Shown: piece by piece, positions 17,419 through 24,987 of the stretch | How positions within the stretch are numbered: position 1 is the first letter of the stretch | How the letters are laid out: every line of letters begins with the position of its first letter | NCBI RefSeq assembly: GCF_002846365.1 | Contig: NZ_PJMW01000002.1 | Coordinates: 3,224,001 to 3,288,000 of the forward strand | Length of the DNA stretch: 64,000 nucleotides | Origin: Nocardia fluminea | GTDB lineage: Bacteria; Actinomycetota; Actinomycetes; Mycobacteriales; Mycobacteriaceae | Direction: 5' to 3' | The notes under the pieces: model-generated | The model's input: the letters and a program-made list of their open reading frames with translations, nothing else | Database searches by the model: none | Told to the model about the DNA's origin: nothing | Made by a program: the position numbers and the translations under genes

Positions 17419-17493
17419 TCAAGCGTTAGGACGCTTGCCGTGGTTCGCGGCGTTGCCCTTGCGGCTGCGCTTCTTACGTCCACGCTTACCCAT
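17419..17493 (-). CDS. bL37-type 24-residue ribosomal protein
   Basis: A 24-residue, extremely basic protein starting MGKRGRKKRSRK and ending NHGKRPNA. It matches what I recall of bL37, a small actinobacterial 50S protein first seen in mycobacterial ribosome structures, whose gene lies beside the sigH locus as here. An AAGGGAG ribosome site sits 7 bases before the ATG. The gene is too short for routine gene finders. It shares an 85-bp divergent promoter region with the biotinyl-protein gene and ends at the terminator shared with rsrA. Confidence 0.88.
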   Translation of the reverse strand: MGKRGRKKRSRKGNAANHGKRPNA

Positions 17494-17578
17494 GGGAGCT
17501 CCCTTCTCTGTCTGGTCGAGAGCCATTGTTTCACGTGTGGTTGGCTGTAGCTTCGGCGGATACTAACGAAGGGGTGCC

Positions 17579-17794
17579 ATGCCTGAAGAAGTGCGCGCGG
17601 AGATGGTCTCGACCGTGCTCGCTGTCGAGGTCACCGTGGGCGAACACGTCCAGGTGGACCAGACACTGGTGCTGCTCGAATCGATGAAGATGGAGATCCC
17701 GGTGCTCACCGAGGTCGAGGGTGACATCACGTCGGTCGACGTCAGCCCTGGCCAGGTTCTCCAGGCGGGCGACCTCATCGCCACCATCGCGTAA
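17579..17794 (+). CDS. Biotin/lipoyl-attachment protein (TB7.3-like)
   Basis: 71 residues: a stand-alone biotinyl domain with the modification site ESMKMEIPV (the middle lysine). Symmetric beta strands VLAVEVTVGEHV and DVSPGQVLQAGDLIATIA frame it. It resembles M. tuberculosis TB7.3 (Rv3221c), the neighbour of sigH/rshA there; a likely carrier subunit for an acyl-CoA carboxylase or decarboxylase encoded elsewhere. 31 bases before pdtaS, so probably co-transcribed. Confidence 0.92.
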   Translation: MPEEVRAEMVSTVLAVEVTVGEHVQVDQTLVLLESMKMEIPVLTEVEGDITSVDVSPGQVLQAGDLIATIA

Positions 17795-17825
17795 GTAACC
17801 CGAGCGACGAAGCGGTAGATCCAGC

Positions 17826-19340
17826 GTGGCAACACTGAGCGAGCTCCTGGCCGAACACACCGACCTTCCCGGCATCGCCGTGGACCATCTGCAACGGGTG
17901 GTGGGTGATTGGCAGTTGCTCGCCGACCTCTCGTTCTCCGATCTGCTGCTGTGGGTGGGCGCCGGCCCGGTCGTCGACGGTTCCGATGTGGTATGTGTGG
18001 CCCAGATCCGGCCGACGACCGCGCCGACCGTGCATCTCGACGACAAGGTCGACACCACCGCCTCGCGCGCCGACTTCCCGCAGGTCTTCGATGCCCTGCT
18101 CAGCGGAAACACCGTGCGCACCGACGCCGAGGTCGAGGTGAGCGGGGTCTACCACCCCAGTCCGGTGCACGCGGTGCGCGAAGCGATCCCGGTGCGCTGC
18201 GGCGACGATGTGATCGCCGTGCTCAGCCGCGATTCCGACCTGGCGCGTTCGCGGGTCCGCAGCACCCTCGAAACGGCGTATGTCTCGTGCGCCGACGATC
18301 TGTGCCAGATGATCGCCGACGGCAGTTTCCCGACGCCGGAGGATCGCGCGGCGACGCACTCGAGCCCGCGCGCGGGCGATGGTTTCATCCGCCTCGATAC
18401 CGAGGGCATCGTCGTCTACGCCAGCCCGAACGCGCTCTCGGCCTACCACCGGATGGGCATGCAGGCCGATCTCGTCGGCCAGGATCTCGCGGTGACCACT
18501 CGTTCCCTGATCACCGACCCGTTCGACGCCCAGGAGGTGGTGGCCGATATCCAGGCCGCGCTGGCCGGGCGAACCGGGCGCCGGATGGAGGTCGAGGCCC
18601 GCGGGGCGACGGTGCTGTTGCGCACGCTGGTGCTGCGTCCGGTCGGGGAACTGGCCGGGCCCGCGGTGCTGGTCCGCGACGTCACCGAGGTGAAGCGGCG
18701 CGATCGCGCGCTGCTGAGCAAGGACGCCACGATCCGTGAGATCCATCACCGGGTGAAGAACAATCTGCAAACGGTGGCGGCGCTGCTGCGGTTACAGGCC
18801 CGCCGTACGGAGAACCCGGAAGCCCAAGTGGCACTGACGGAGTCGGTGCGCCGGGTCACCTCCATCGCCTCGGTACACGAGATGCTGTCGATGTCGGTGG
18901 ACGAGGAAGTCGACCTCGACGAGGTCATCGACCGGCTGCTGCCGATCATGGCCGATGTGGCGACGGTGCACACCGCGCGGATCAAGGTGCGCCGTGCGGG
19001 TTCGCTCGGGGTGTTCTCCGCCGAACGGGCGACGCCGCTGGTGATGGTGCTGACCGAACTGGTGCAGAACGCGATCGAGCACGCCTTCGACGCGGGGGAG
19101 AACGGTACCGTGACGATTCGCTCGGAACGTTCGGCCCGCTGGCTCGACGTGATCATCTCCGACGACGGCCGTGGCCTGCCGTCAGGGTTCAGTCTGGAAG
19201 GTTCCGACCGGTTGGGATTGCAGATCGTGCGCACCCTGGTGACGTCGGAACTGGGCGGCTCGATCGGTTTGCATCCCGGTGCCGATGTGGGCACCGACGC
19301 GGTGTTGCGAGTGCCGCTCGGACGTCGCTCCGGACGCTGA
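17826..19340 (+). CDS. pdtaS: Sensor histidine kinase PdtaS
   Basis: 504 residues, soluble (no membrane helix). Order of domains: N-terminal GAF-like domain (~1-150), PAS domain (~185-290, FIRLDTEGIVVYASPNAL), HisKA_2 with phospho-acceptor EIHHRVKNNLQTVAALL near residue 304, and HATPase (N-box ELVQNAIEHAF, G1 DDGRGLP, GLQIV). It corresponds to Rv3220c, which phosphorylates the ANTAR antiterminator PdtaR; no pdtaR is in the window. GTG start at 17826. Followed by a terminator hairpin shared with whiB1. Confidence 0.93.
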   Translation: MATLSELLAEHTDLPGIAVDHLQRVVGDWQLLADLSFSDLLLWVGAGPVVDGSDVVCVAQIRPTTAPTVHLDDKVDTTASRADFPQVFDALLSGNTVRTDAEVEVSGVYHPSPVHAVREAIPVRCGDDVIAVLSRDSDLARSRVRSTLETAYVSCADDLCQMIADGSFPTPEDRAATHSSPRAGDGFIRLDTEGIVVYASPNALSAYHRMGMQADLVGQDLAVTTRSLITDPFDAQEVVADIQAALAGRTGRRMEVEARGATVLLRTLVLRPVGELAGPAVLVRDVTEVKRRDRALLSKDATIREIHHRVKNNLQTVAALLRLQARRTENPEAQVALTESVRRVTSIASVHEMLSMSVDEEVDLDEVIDRLLPIMADVATVHTARIKVRRAGSLGVFSAERATPLVMVLTELVQNAIEHAFDAGENGTVTIRSERSARWLDVIISDDGRGLPSGFSLEGSDRLGLQIVRTLVTSELGGSIGLHPGADVGTDAVLRVPLGRRSGR

Positions 19341-19371
19341 AACCGCTGAAAATCTCAGGTGGGCAACAATA

Positions 19372-19398
19372 AACCCGGCACCGTGAAGGTGCCGGGTT
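19372..19398. terminator. Bidirectional terminator between pdtaS and whiB1
   Basis: AACCCGGCACC (19372-19382) and GGTGCCGGGTT (19388-19398), perfect 11-bp stem with a 5-base loop. Confidence 0.82.
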
Positions 19399-19454
19399 CT
19401 CACACATGCGTTACCGGACCGGGGCTGCTGGCCCGGCAACGCCAGGTCCGTCGA

Positions 19455-19709
19455 CTAGACGGAGGTACGCGTACGGGTGCGCGCGTTGCGCCGCTTGAGC
19501 GCGCGACGCTCGTCTTCGCTCATTCCACCCCACACGCCGGCATCCTGTCCGGACTTGAGGGCCCATGACAGGCAATCGGCCGTGACGGGGCAGCGGGCGC
19601 AGACCAGCTTGGCATCGGCAATCTGCGCGAGCGCAGGACCACTGTTACCCACCGGGAAGAACAGTTCGGGGTCCTCATCGCGACAGATGGCCTTGTGGCG
19701 CCAGTCCAT
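19455..19709 (-). CDS. whiB1: WhiB1 iron-sulfur transcription factor
   Basis: 84 residues from ATG 19709, the same length as M. tuberculosis WhiB1. The four [4Fe-4S] ligands are Cys9, Cys37, Cys40 and Cys46 (C-x27-C-x2-C-x5-C); GVWGG turn and basic C-terminal ERRALKRRNARTRTRTSV follow. The cluster reacts with NO; the protein binds the primary sigma factor and regulates its own and other genes. An AAAGGAG ribosome site precedes the start. The long upstream region carries two CRP-like sites. Confidence 0.96.
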   Translation of the reverse strand: MDWRHKAICRDEDPELFFPVGNSGPALAQIADAKLVCARCPVTADCLSWALKSGQDAGVWGGMSEDERRALKRRNARTRTRTSV

Positions 19710-19799
19710 TCCTCTGCTCCTTTGCGAGGGCGCCACAAAGGGCGCCTGTAGTTAGTGGATCGTTCACTTGTGCGACTCGAATGTTTCCGCACGGTTGCT

Positions 19800-19815
19800 T
19801 GTGAATGCTTTCACG
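19800..19815. promoter_or_regulatory. CRP-like site 1 upstream of whiB1
   Basis: TGTGAatgcttTCACG, nine of ten conserved bases of TGTGA-N6-TCACA, centred about 98 bases upstream of the whiB1 start. Confidence 0.65.
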
Positions 19816-19848
19816 ATCACCGTAGATGTCAATAGGTCTCCGGCGCAC

Positions 19849-19864
19849 CGTGGGGGAGATCACG
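19849..19864. promoter_or_regulatory. CRP-like site 2 upstream of whiB1
   Basis: CGTGGgggagaTCACG, seven of ten consensus bases, 49 bp from site 1. A two-site layout is known for the M. tuberculosis whiB1 promoter. Confidence 0.4.
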
Positions 19865-19960
19865 CTCTAGGCCCCCACTAGGGGAACCTGCCCGGTCCTT
19901 TGTACTCGCGTCTCCGGGTTTTCGCAGCGCAACCAGGAGATTTTTCTTGACGGTCGAGTG

Positions 19961-20905
19961 TCAGGACGGCTTGGGGGCCACCACGTCCAGGACGCTGGGG
20001 ACGGATGTGAAATGCACCATCTTGCGTTTTCCGATGAAGTCGCCATCGATTTGCAGGCCGATCTCCTCGCTCGTCTCGATGCGCACGGACGGCACGTCGT
20101 CGGCGCGGAAAAGTATGGGCGACTTGGGGTTTCCATTCTCGGCCAGCAACTGCCGGGCAAGCAGCAGGGTGCGGGGCACACTCATCGACCGCACCGCGAA
20201 CACGCCGAGGCCCGATTCGAAGGTGGTGGTGGGATTCGTGCGAACCGGACGATCCTCGAGATAGGTCCACGGGCTCGAATTCGTGACGAAGGCGTAATAG
20301 ACCTCCTCGACCGGATCCCGTCCCGTGACCTCGACGGTGGCACTCGGATCCCGGCGCCGGGCCCGGAAGAACTGCCGCACCGTGGTGCGCAGATAGCGCG
20401 CGGGCGTCGCCTTGCGGCCCTTGGCGCGCGCGGCGTCGATCGACTCGCACACATCGGCGTCGAGGCCGACGCCCGCGCTGAAGGTGAACCACCGGTCGTC
20501 GGCGAGGCCGAGCCCGATCCGGCGGTCGGCGTCGCGCGCCAGCAGATCGATGAGCTGATTGGTTGCCGTCACCGGATCGGCCGAGATGCCGAGCGCGCGG
20601 GCGAAGACGTTCGCCGAGCCGCCCGGGATGATCCCGAGACGCGGGCGCCACACCTGGTCGTCGCCGACCTGGGGCATCGGAAGGAAGCCGTTGATGGTCT
20701 CGTTGACCGTCCCATCGCCTCCGTGCACGACGATCAGGTCCATTTCCTGGGTCGATGCCCACTGGGCCAGTTCGGCCGCGTGACCGCGATGCTGGGTGTG
20801 CGCAACGGTGAGCTGCGTTCGGCTCTCCAAGGCGTGAGCGAGCAGATCCCGGGTGGCCGGGGTCGTCGAGGTGGCATTGGGATTGACAATGAGCAGCGTC
20901 CGCAC
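19961..20905 (-). CDS. Diacylglycerol/lipid kinase family protein
   Basis: 314 residues. DAGK catalytic domain with the nucleotide-binding VVHGGDGTVNETINGFL and LGIIPGGSANVFARALG motifs; C-terminal beta-sandwich ending in QIDGDFIGKR. Members phosphorylate diacylglycerol, sphingosine or polyprenol-type lipids using ATP; the substrate cannot be read from sequence. It corresponds in position to M. tuberculosis Rv3218. ATG start at 20905, 77 bases from the divergent membrane-protein gene. Confidence 0.88.
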   Translation of the reverse strand: MRTLLIVNPNATSTTPATRDLLAHALESRTQLTVAHTQHRGHAAELAQWASTQEMDLIVVHGGDGTVNETINGFLPMPQVGDDQVWRPRLGIIPGGSANVFARALGISADPVTATNQLIDLLARDADRRIGLGLADDRWFTFSAGVGLDADVCESIDAARAKGRKATPARYLRTTVRQFFRARRRDPSATVEVTGRDPVEEVYYAFVTNSSPWTYLEDRPVRTNPTTTFESGLGVFAVRSMSVPRTLLLARQLLAENGNPKSPILFRADDVPSVRIETSEEIGLQIDGDFIGKRKMVHFTSVPSVLDVVAPKPS

Positions 20906-20969
20906 AGTGCCGAGGGTAATGCGCGCGAACGAACACCCGGCGCGCGCCGGGCGCCACGACGCGTCGTCG

Positions 20970-20975
20970 TAGGCT
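20970..20975 (+). promoter_or_regulatory. -10 element TAGGCT for leaderless transcript
   Basis: TAGGCT ends seven bases before the GTG at 20983 and there is no ribosome site, which suggests a leaderless mRNA. Confidence 0.45.
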
Positions 20976-20982
20976 GGGGCAC

Positions 20983-21450
20983 GTGGCAGAGCAGGATGTG
21001 ACAGACGATGACCAGCGCGAGGGCGGCGACCAGGTGCCGAGCGGCATCCCGGCGACCGTACGGGTGGCCGGTGGGCTGGTTTCGCTGGAGGGACTGGCCG
21101 GGGTGGTGACCGCGATCGTGCTGATCGTGCGGGCCTCGACCGGACACGATCAGTCCGCGGCCAGCGGGGTCGGCACCGCGATCTGGTTCGGGGTGCTGTT
21201 CGGCGGCGTGCTCGCCGCGGGCATCGGGCTGCTGCGTGGCAAACGCTGGGGGCGGGCCATCGCGGTCATCGCGAACGTGTTGCTGCTGCCGGTGGCCTGG
21301 TCGTTGCTCACCGACTCGCACCAGCCGCTGTGGGGGAGTTTGCTGGGCCTGGTCGCGGTGGCCGGATTGGCCGCGCTGTTCGCCCCCGCCACGAGCCGGT
21401 TCATGGCGCAGGACTACGGCGAGATCCCCGGCGACGACGAGCGCCCGTAG
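20983..21450 (+). CDS. Integral membrane protein (Rv3217c-like)
   Basis: 155 residues. A polar 25-residue N-terminus is followed by four membrane helices (LVSLEGLAGVVTAIVLIV, AIWFGVLFGGVLAAGIGLL, AIAVIANVLLLPVAWSLL, SLLGLVAVAGLAALFA). The tail DYGEIPGDDERP is acidic. Function unknown; the family is widely kept next to the lipid kinase in mycobacteria. The stop lies one base before the convergent endonuclease V stop, with no terminator in between. Confidence 0.8.
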   Translation: MAEQDVTDDDQREGGDQVPSGIPATVRVAGGLVSLEGLAGVVTAIVLIVRASTGHDQSAASGVGTAIWFGVLFGGVLAAGIGLLRGKRWGRAIAVIANVLLLPVAWSLLTDSHQPLWGSLLGLVAVAGLAALFAPATSRFMAQDYGEIPGDDERP

Positions 21451-21451
21451 G

Positions 21452-22129
21452 TCAGGCCGTCGCCGCGCGCAGTGCCTCGCGGCACAGGTGGTCGGCTCGG
21501 CGGGTGGTCTCGGGTTGCCGAAACCCCTGCGTGAGGGCCAGTACCCGGTCGCAGGCGGTGTCGAGGTCGATGCGGTGGCCGACCGAGACGAACAGCGGCT
21601 TCACCTCGTCGCGGGTGCGCAGTGCCCGCCCCACGACCTCGCCGTCGATCGTCACATCGCTGGCGTCGCCGCGCCGTGGCCCGGGCGCGCGATATTCGCC
21701 CCACACCGATTTGGCGACACCGATGGTCGGAATTCCGGTCAGCAATCCGACGTGACACGCCAATCCGAAACGCCGCGGATGCGCCAGTCCCTGTGCGTCG
21801 CACACGAGCAGATCCGGTGTGGCGGTGAGTTTCCCCAATGCGGCAACCGTCGCCGGCAGTTCCCGGAACGCGAGTAGTCCCGGCACATAAGGGAATTCCG
21901 AAATACCGTGTGCGACTGCCGATTCCACCGTTTTCATGGTGGCGATGTCGATAATTACCGCAGCCGTCGCGACGGTGCCGTCCTCGGCATACGCCGAATC
22001 AATTCCGGCCGCCGTCGAAAATCGCGGTGGCGCGGGGTTTTCGGTGGATACCGAAGGGCGCAGTTCGTCCTGGAGTGCGATCGCCTCCTCGGGCGTCCGC
22101 GGCCAATCGTGGGGCAACGCGATGCGCAC
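21452..22129 (-). CDS. nfi: Endonuclease V (deoxyinosine 3'-endonuclease)
   Basis: 225 residues. Cleaves near deoxyinosine produced by adenine deamination. Conserved blocks are AGIDSAYAEDG (catalytic Asp), YVPGLLAFRELP (wedge and catalytic Glu), LLVCDAQGLAHPRRFGLACHVG (catalytic Asp/His) and PTIGVAKS. The second block reads CDAQG rather than the common VDGxG, keeping the acid. GTG start at 22129, three bases after the GNAT stop; likely one transcript phosphatase-GNAT-nfi. Confidence 0.93.
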   Translation of the reverse strand: MRIALPHDWPRTPEEAIALQDELRPSVSTENPAPPRFSTAAGIDSAYAEDGTVATAAVIIDIATMKTVESAVAHGISEFPYVPGLLAFRELPATVAALGKLTATPDLLVCDAQGLAHPRRFGLACHVGLLTGIPTIGVAKSVWGEYRAPGPRRGDASDVTIDGEVVGRALRTRDEVKPLFVSVGHRIDLDTACDRVLALTQGFRQPETTRRADHLCREALRAATA

Positions 22130-22132
22130 GGT

Positions 22133-22618
22133 TCAGCCCGCTGTGGCGGCCAGCGCCGACAGTTCGGCACCGGCGAGGCGATAGCCGATCCACTCGTCCT
22201 GCGGTGCGGCGCCGAGGGATCGATAGAACTCGATCGAGGGCGTGTTCCAGGTGAGCACCGACCACGACACCCGGCTGTAGCCGTGTTCGACCGCCTCGGC
22301 GGCCAGCGCCGCGATCAGCGCGCGGCCCAGCCCCGTACCGCGGGTCTCTGGCCGCACGTACAGGTCCTCCAGGTAGATGCCGTGCACGCCGTCCCAGGTG
22401 GAGTAGTTCAGGAACCAGATGGCACAGCCGACCACGTCGCCGTCGTTCTCGGCCACGTGCGCGAAGAGCGCGGGGGAGGGCCCGAACAGCGCGGACCGCA
22501 ACTGCTCCGGGGTGAGGGTGCACTCGGCGGGCGCCTTCTCGTACTCGGCCAGATCGTGGACGAGCCCGACCATGGCGGTCACGTCGGCGCGGGTGGCGCG
22601 GCGGACGAGTGCGCTCAT
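22133..22618 (-). CDS. GNAT-family N-acetyltransferase
   Basis: 161 residues; acetyl-CoA signature RPETRGTGLGRALIAALAAEA and catalytic-core SVLTWNTPSIEFYRSLGA. The C-terminal pattern is close to diamine/thialysine acetyltransferases (NYSTWDGVHGIYLEDLYV), so a small amine or amino acid is a reasonable substrate. The ATG overlaps the upstream phosphatase stop by four bases (ATGA). Confidence 0.9.
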   Translation of the reverse strand: MSALVRRATRADVTAMVGLVHDLAEYEKAPAECTLTPEQLRSALFGPSPALFAHVAENDGDVVGCAIWFLNYSTWDGVHGIYLEDLYVRPETRGTGLGRALIAALAAEAVEHGYSRVSWSVLTWNTPSIEFYRSLGAAPQDEWIGYRLAGAELSALAATAG

Positions 22619-23232
22619 CGCGCAATTCCTTCGATCGGCTCGATGCGGGTCGTCAGGTTGTGGCCCCAGATGGAGTGGGCGTCGTGGTCGAAGCCGAGCA
22701 CGCTCACCGCCCCGGTCGACAGCGCGAACCGGCGGCCCTCGCGCACCGCGAACTGCGCCCAGCGCGCGATCAGCACCCGCGAGAAGTGCCCGTGACCGAC
22801 CAGGACCACGTCGCGCTGCGGCAGCCGGGGCTCGACCCGGGACAGCACCCGATCGGCCCGCGCGCCCACCTGCTCGGCCGTCTCGCCGCCGGGGACGGGC
22901 GCGGTCCACACGGTCCAGCCGGGGACGGTCTCGCGGATCCGCGCGGTCGTGATGCCCTCGTACTCGCCGTAGTTCCACTCCACCAGATCGTCGTCGACCT
23001 CGATCGGCGACAGCCCGGCCAGTTCGGCGGTGTGCCTGGCCCGCAGCCGCGGACTGGTGAAGCAGAGCGGATCGCGCAGGTCGAGGGATTTCAGCACCAG
23101 CCCGGCCGCGACGGCTTGGGCTTCGCCCAGTTCGGTCAGCGGCAAGTCGGTGAAGCTGGTGTGCTTGCGCTGACTCGACCACTCGGTTTCGCCGTGGCGC
23201 AGCAGGACCAGGCGGGCATCGGAGGTGGACAT
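22615..23232 (-). CDS. Histidine-phosphatase (phosphoglycerate-mutase-like) family acid phosphatase
   Basis: 205 residues, similar in length and place to M. tuberculosis Rv3214. Phospho-histidine motif LLRHGETEWS near the N-terminus, second histidine in VLVGHGHFSRVL, acid catalyst in VEWNYGEYEG. It is annotated in relatives as a phosphoglycerate mutase but Rv3214 was reported to be an acid phosphatase. Start ATG 23232 chosen for the usual short lead before the RHG motif. First gene of a three-gene overlapping set. Confidence 0.9.
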   Translation of the reverse strand: MSTSDARLVLLRHGETEWSSQRKHTSFTDLPLTELGEAQAVAAGLVLKSLDLRDPLCFTSPRLRARHTAELAGLSPIEVDDDLVEWNYGEYEGITTARIRETVPGWTVWTAPVPGGETAEQVGARADRVLSRVEPRLPQRDVVLVGHGHFSRVLIARWAQFAVREGRRFALSTGAVSVLGFDHDAHSIWGHNLTTRIEPIEGIAR

Positions 23233-23255
23233 GGGTCCATCATGGCAGTGCGGTC

Positions 23256-24545
23256 TCAGCCGAGCGCGTAGAGCTGTCCGCCGCGTCGTTCGAAGACCGT
23301 GTTGCCCAGGACGGCGGTGGAGATGGTGTCGCCGCGGTAGTCCGTGCGCGTGAGGGGGATCTCGGCGACGGTCGCGCCGTTGCCGCTGTCCACCGCGAGC
23401 TGCCCGCCGGAGACCGGGACCAGCAGCCTGCCCGCCATCAGCGCGGGGGTGCCCAGCGCATCGCGCACGGTCCAGACCGGCTGCAAGGTGCTCGAGCTCA
23501 AGGCGATCAGGCTGTCGCCCGTGAAGACGTAGATCGCCGAGCCGAGGCGGGTCACCGTGGCGCGCTCGTCCCACGGCGCGGCGAGCTGGTGGGTCGCGAT
23601 CTCGTTACCGGTGCCGTCGTGCACGGCGATCCTGGCGGGCAGTCCGAGGCCGGTCGCGGTGGGCTCTGTCGGCGGATAGTAGACGGCGATCTTGTTGTCC
23701 GACACCGCGATCACCCGCACGTCAGGGGAGTCCGCGCCCGGTGCGGTGAGCACTCGCGAGCCGTGCTCCTCGGGGGCGGTCGACTCCTTCGGCGCCGGAT
23801 TGAGCACCGTGAGCCGGTTGGTCGCGTCGCCGGGGCAGCGCTCGAGCACCGCCAGACGCGAGGAACTCGACGCGGCCGACCGCAGCGCACATCCGCTGCG
23901 CGGCTGGGTGTTCGGGTTCACCGGGGCATCGACATAGCCGTACTCGAGGGTGCGCACCAGATCCGAGCGCCACATCTCCAGCCGGTTCGCGCCGAGCGCC
24001 AGCAGGTAGGTGCCGTCGCCGCTGACGCGGATCTCGTCGTCCATGTAGCTGCTGCGCGCGACCCGGCGCTCACCGGTATCGGCCTCGAGCATCACCGACT
24101 GACTGCACCCACGCTGATCGCGATAGGTGGCGATCACGGTCCCGAACTGCGACTCGACCCCGCACAGCGGCATGTCCCGGCGATACCACCACAGCTGATT
24201 ACCGCTGACCGGATCACGTCCGCTCACGGTGCCGTGGTCGCCGGTCACCACCACATTGCCCGAGGTGAGCGCCCGCCTGCTCGACTCGTCGGCGGCATGC
24301 CACTGCTCGCGCAAGGTGGTGGGCAGCTGGGTGGCCGCGGTGATGGTGGGTGCGGGCGAGGCGGCGGTCACCGAATCGGTCCCGGTGGCGTCGGCACGCG
24401 CCCAGACGACGAACGCCGCCACTATGAGAGTGACGGCGATTGCGATTGCTACGAAGATGTCGGCGCGTGTCCGCCGTTCGGGTGCGAGCACGAACGCGAC
24501 ACTAGTCGATCGGGATTTCCTGGCGGAGCCTGCCGTCGGGTGCAC
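23256..24545 (-). CDS. Membrane-anchored beta-propeller (PQQ-like) protein, Rv3212-like
   Basis: 429 residues. A short cytoplasmic lead with basic residues, one membrane helix (DIFVAIAIAVTLIVAAFVVWA, ~29-49), a Thr/Pro/Ala linker, then a large extracellular domain with repeated strand patterns (GTVSGRDPVSGNQLWWYRRD, TYLLALGANRLEMW, AIYVFTGDSLIALSS, GGQLAVDSGNG, GGQLYALG) that read as blades of an eight-bladed quinoprotein-like propeller. Three or four cysteines may pair. Function unknown; the position matches Rv3212. GTG at 24545. Confidence 0.8.
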   Translation of the reverse strand: MHPTAGSARKSRSTSVAFVLAPERRTRADIFVAIAIAVTLIVAAFVVWARADATGTDSVTAASPAPTITAATQLPTTLREQWHAADESSRRALTSGNVVVTGDHGTVSGRDPVSGNQLWWYRRDMPLCGVESQFGTVIATYRDQRGCSQSVMLEADTGERRVARSSYMDDEIRVSGDGTYLLALGANRLEMWRSDLVRTLEYGYVDAPVNPNTQPRSGCALRSAASSSSRLAVLERCPGDATNRLTVLNPAPKESTAPEEHGSRVLTAPGADSPDVRVIAVSDNKIAVYYPPTEPTATGLGLPARIAVHDGTGNEIATHQLAAPWDERATVTRLGSAIYVFTGDSLIALSSSTLQPVWTVRDALGTPALMAGRLLVPVSGGQLAVDSGNGATVAEIPLTRTDYRGDTISTAVLGNTVFERRGGQLYALG

Positions 24546-24655
24546 AGGGGACTCGACGGTGGCGGCTTCGGGGTGGCTGGGAGTGCGGTAGGGCTGTGGG
24601 CTCTGGCGGTGAGTGTGGCTGGGAGGGCGGTAGGGCTGCAGACGCAGGGGTTTGG

Positions 24656-24842
24656 TAGTCCCAGGCAGGTTTGACGCTGTGTTTGTTGGAGCGCTGGCGC
24701 GCTCGAGTCGCGGCCCTGAGGGGCCGCCGGTTAGCCACCGGGGCTTGCTCCTTCGTCGCCTACGCCCCGGCGGCTAACCGGCGGCCCGGCCGCGACCGGC
24801 CACTTCGTGGCCGTCCCTCCCTAGGGGTCGGGAGTGCGGTGG
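24656..24842. repeat. Dispersed structured repeat, copy A
   Basis: 187 bp, about 85% identical to 52194-52382. Predicted folding: a small hairpin (24689-24694 with 24699-24704); an 8-bp outer stem TCGCGGCC (24708-24715) with GGCCGCGA (24788-24795), then a bulge CTGAG; an inner 24-bp stem (24721-24744 with 24764-24787, one mismatch) closed by the loop TTGCTCCTTCGTCGCCTAC; and a third hairpin GGCCAC-TTC-GTGGCC (24798-24812). Differences from copy B in the stems are compensated. No open frame is shared between copies. Confidence 0.8.
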
Positions 24843-24948
24843 TTGGGAGTGCGGGGTGTGGAATACGGGGACATGCTTTGTGCGCGGTGTGGTTGGAAGT
24901 GCGGTAGGGCGGGCTTCGTGGCGCATCGGTGTGGCTGGGAAGTTTGGT

Positions 24949-24980
24949 CGTGGGAGGGCGGTGTGAACTGCCCTCCCACG
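24949..24980 (-). terminator. Terminator of rhlE
   Basis: CGTGGGAGGGC (24949-24959) and GCCCTCCCACG (24970-24980), perfect 11-bp stem, 10-base loop, 8 bases after the rhlE stop. Confidence 0.8.
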
Positions 24981-24987
24981 GTGTCGA

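Larger units (their letters stand above)
24546..24987. other. Gene-free region with degenerate repeats and structured element copy A
   Basis: No protein gene seen. It holds at least three degenerate copies of a ~24-bp sequence, TGTGGCTGGGAGTGCGGTAG plus GGC (about 24572-24595, 24613-24637, 24888-24910), the structured repeat at 24656-24842 and the rhlE terminator at 24949-24980. Confidence 0.7.

Noticed and set aside
24656..24842. Insertion sequence or transposon end
   Set aside because: No transposase or target-site duplication is visible at either copy; the palindrome is internal and both copies are intergenic.
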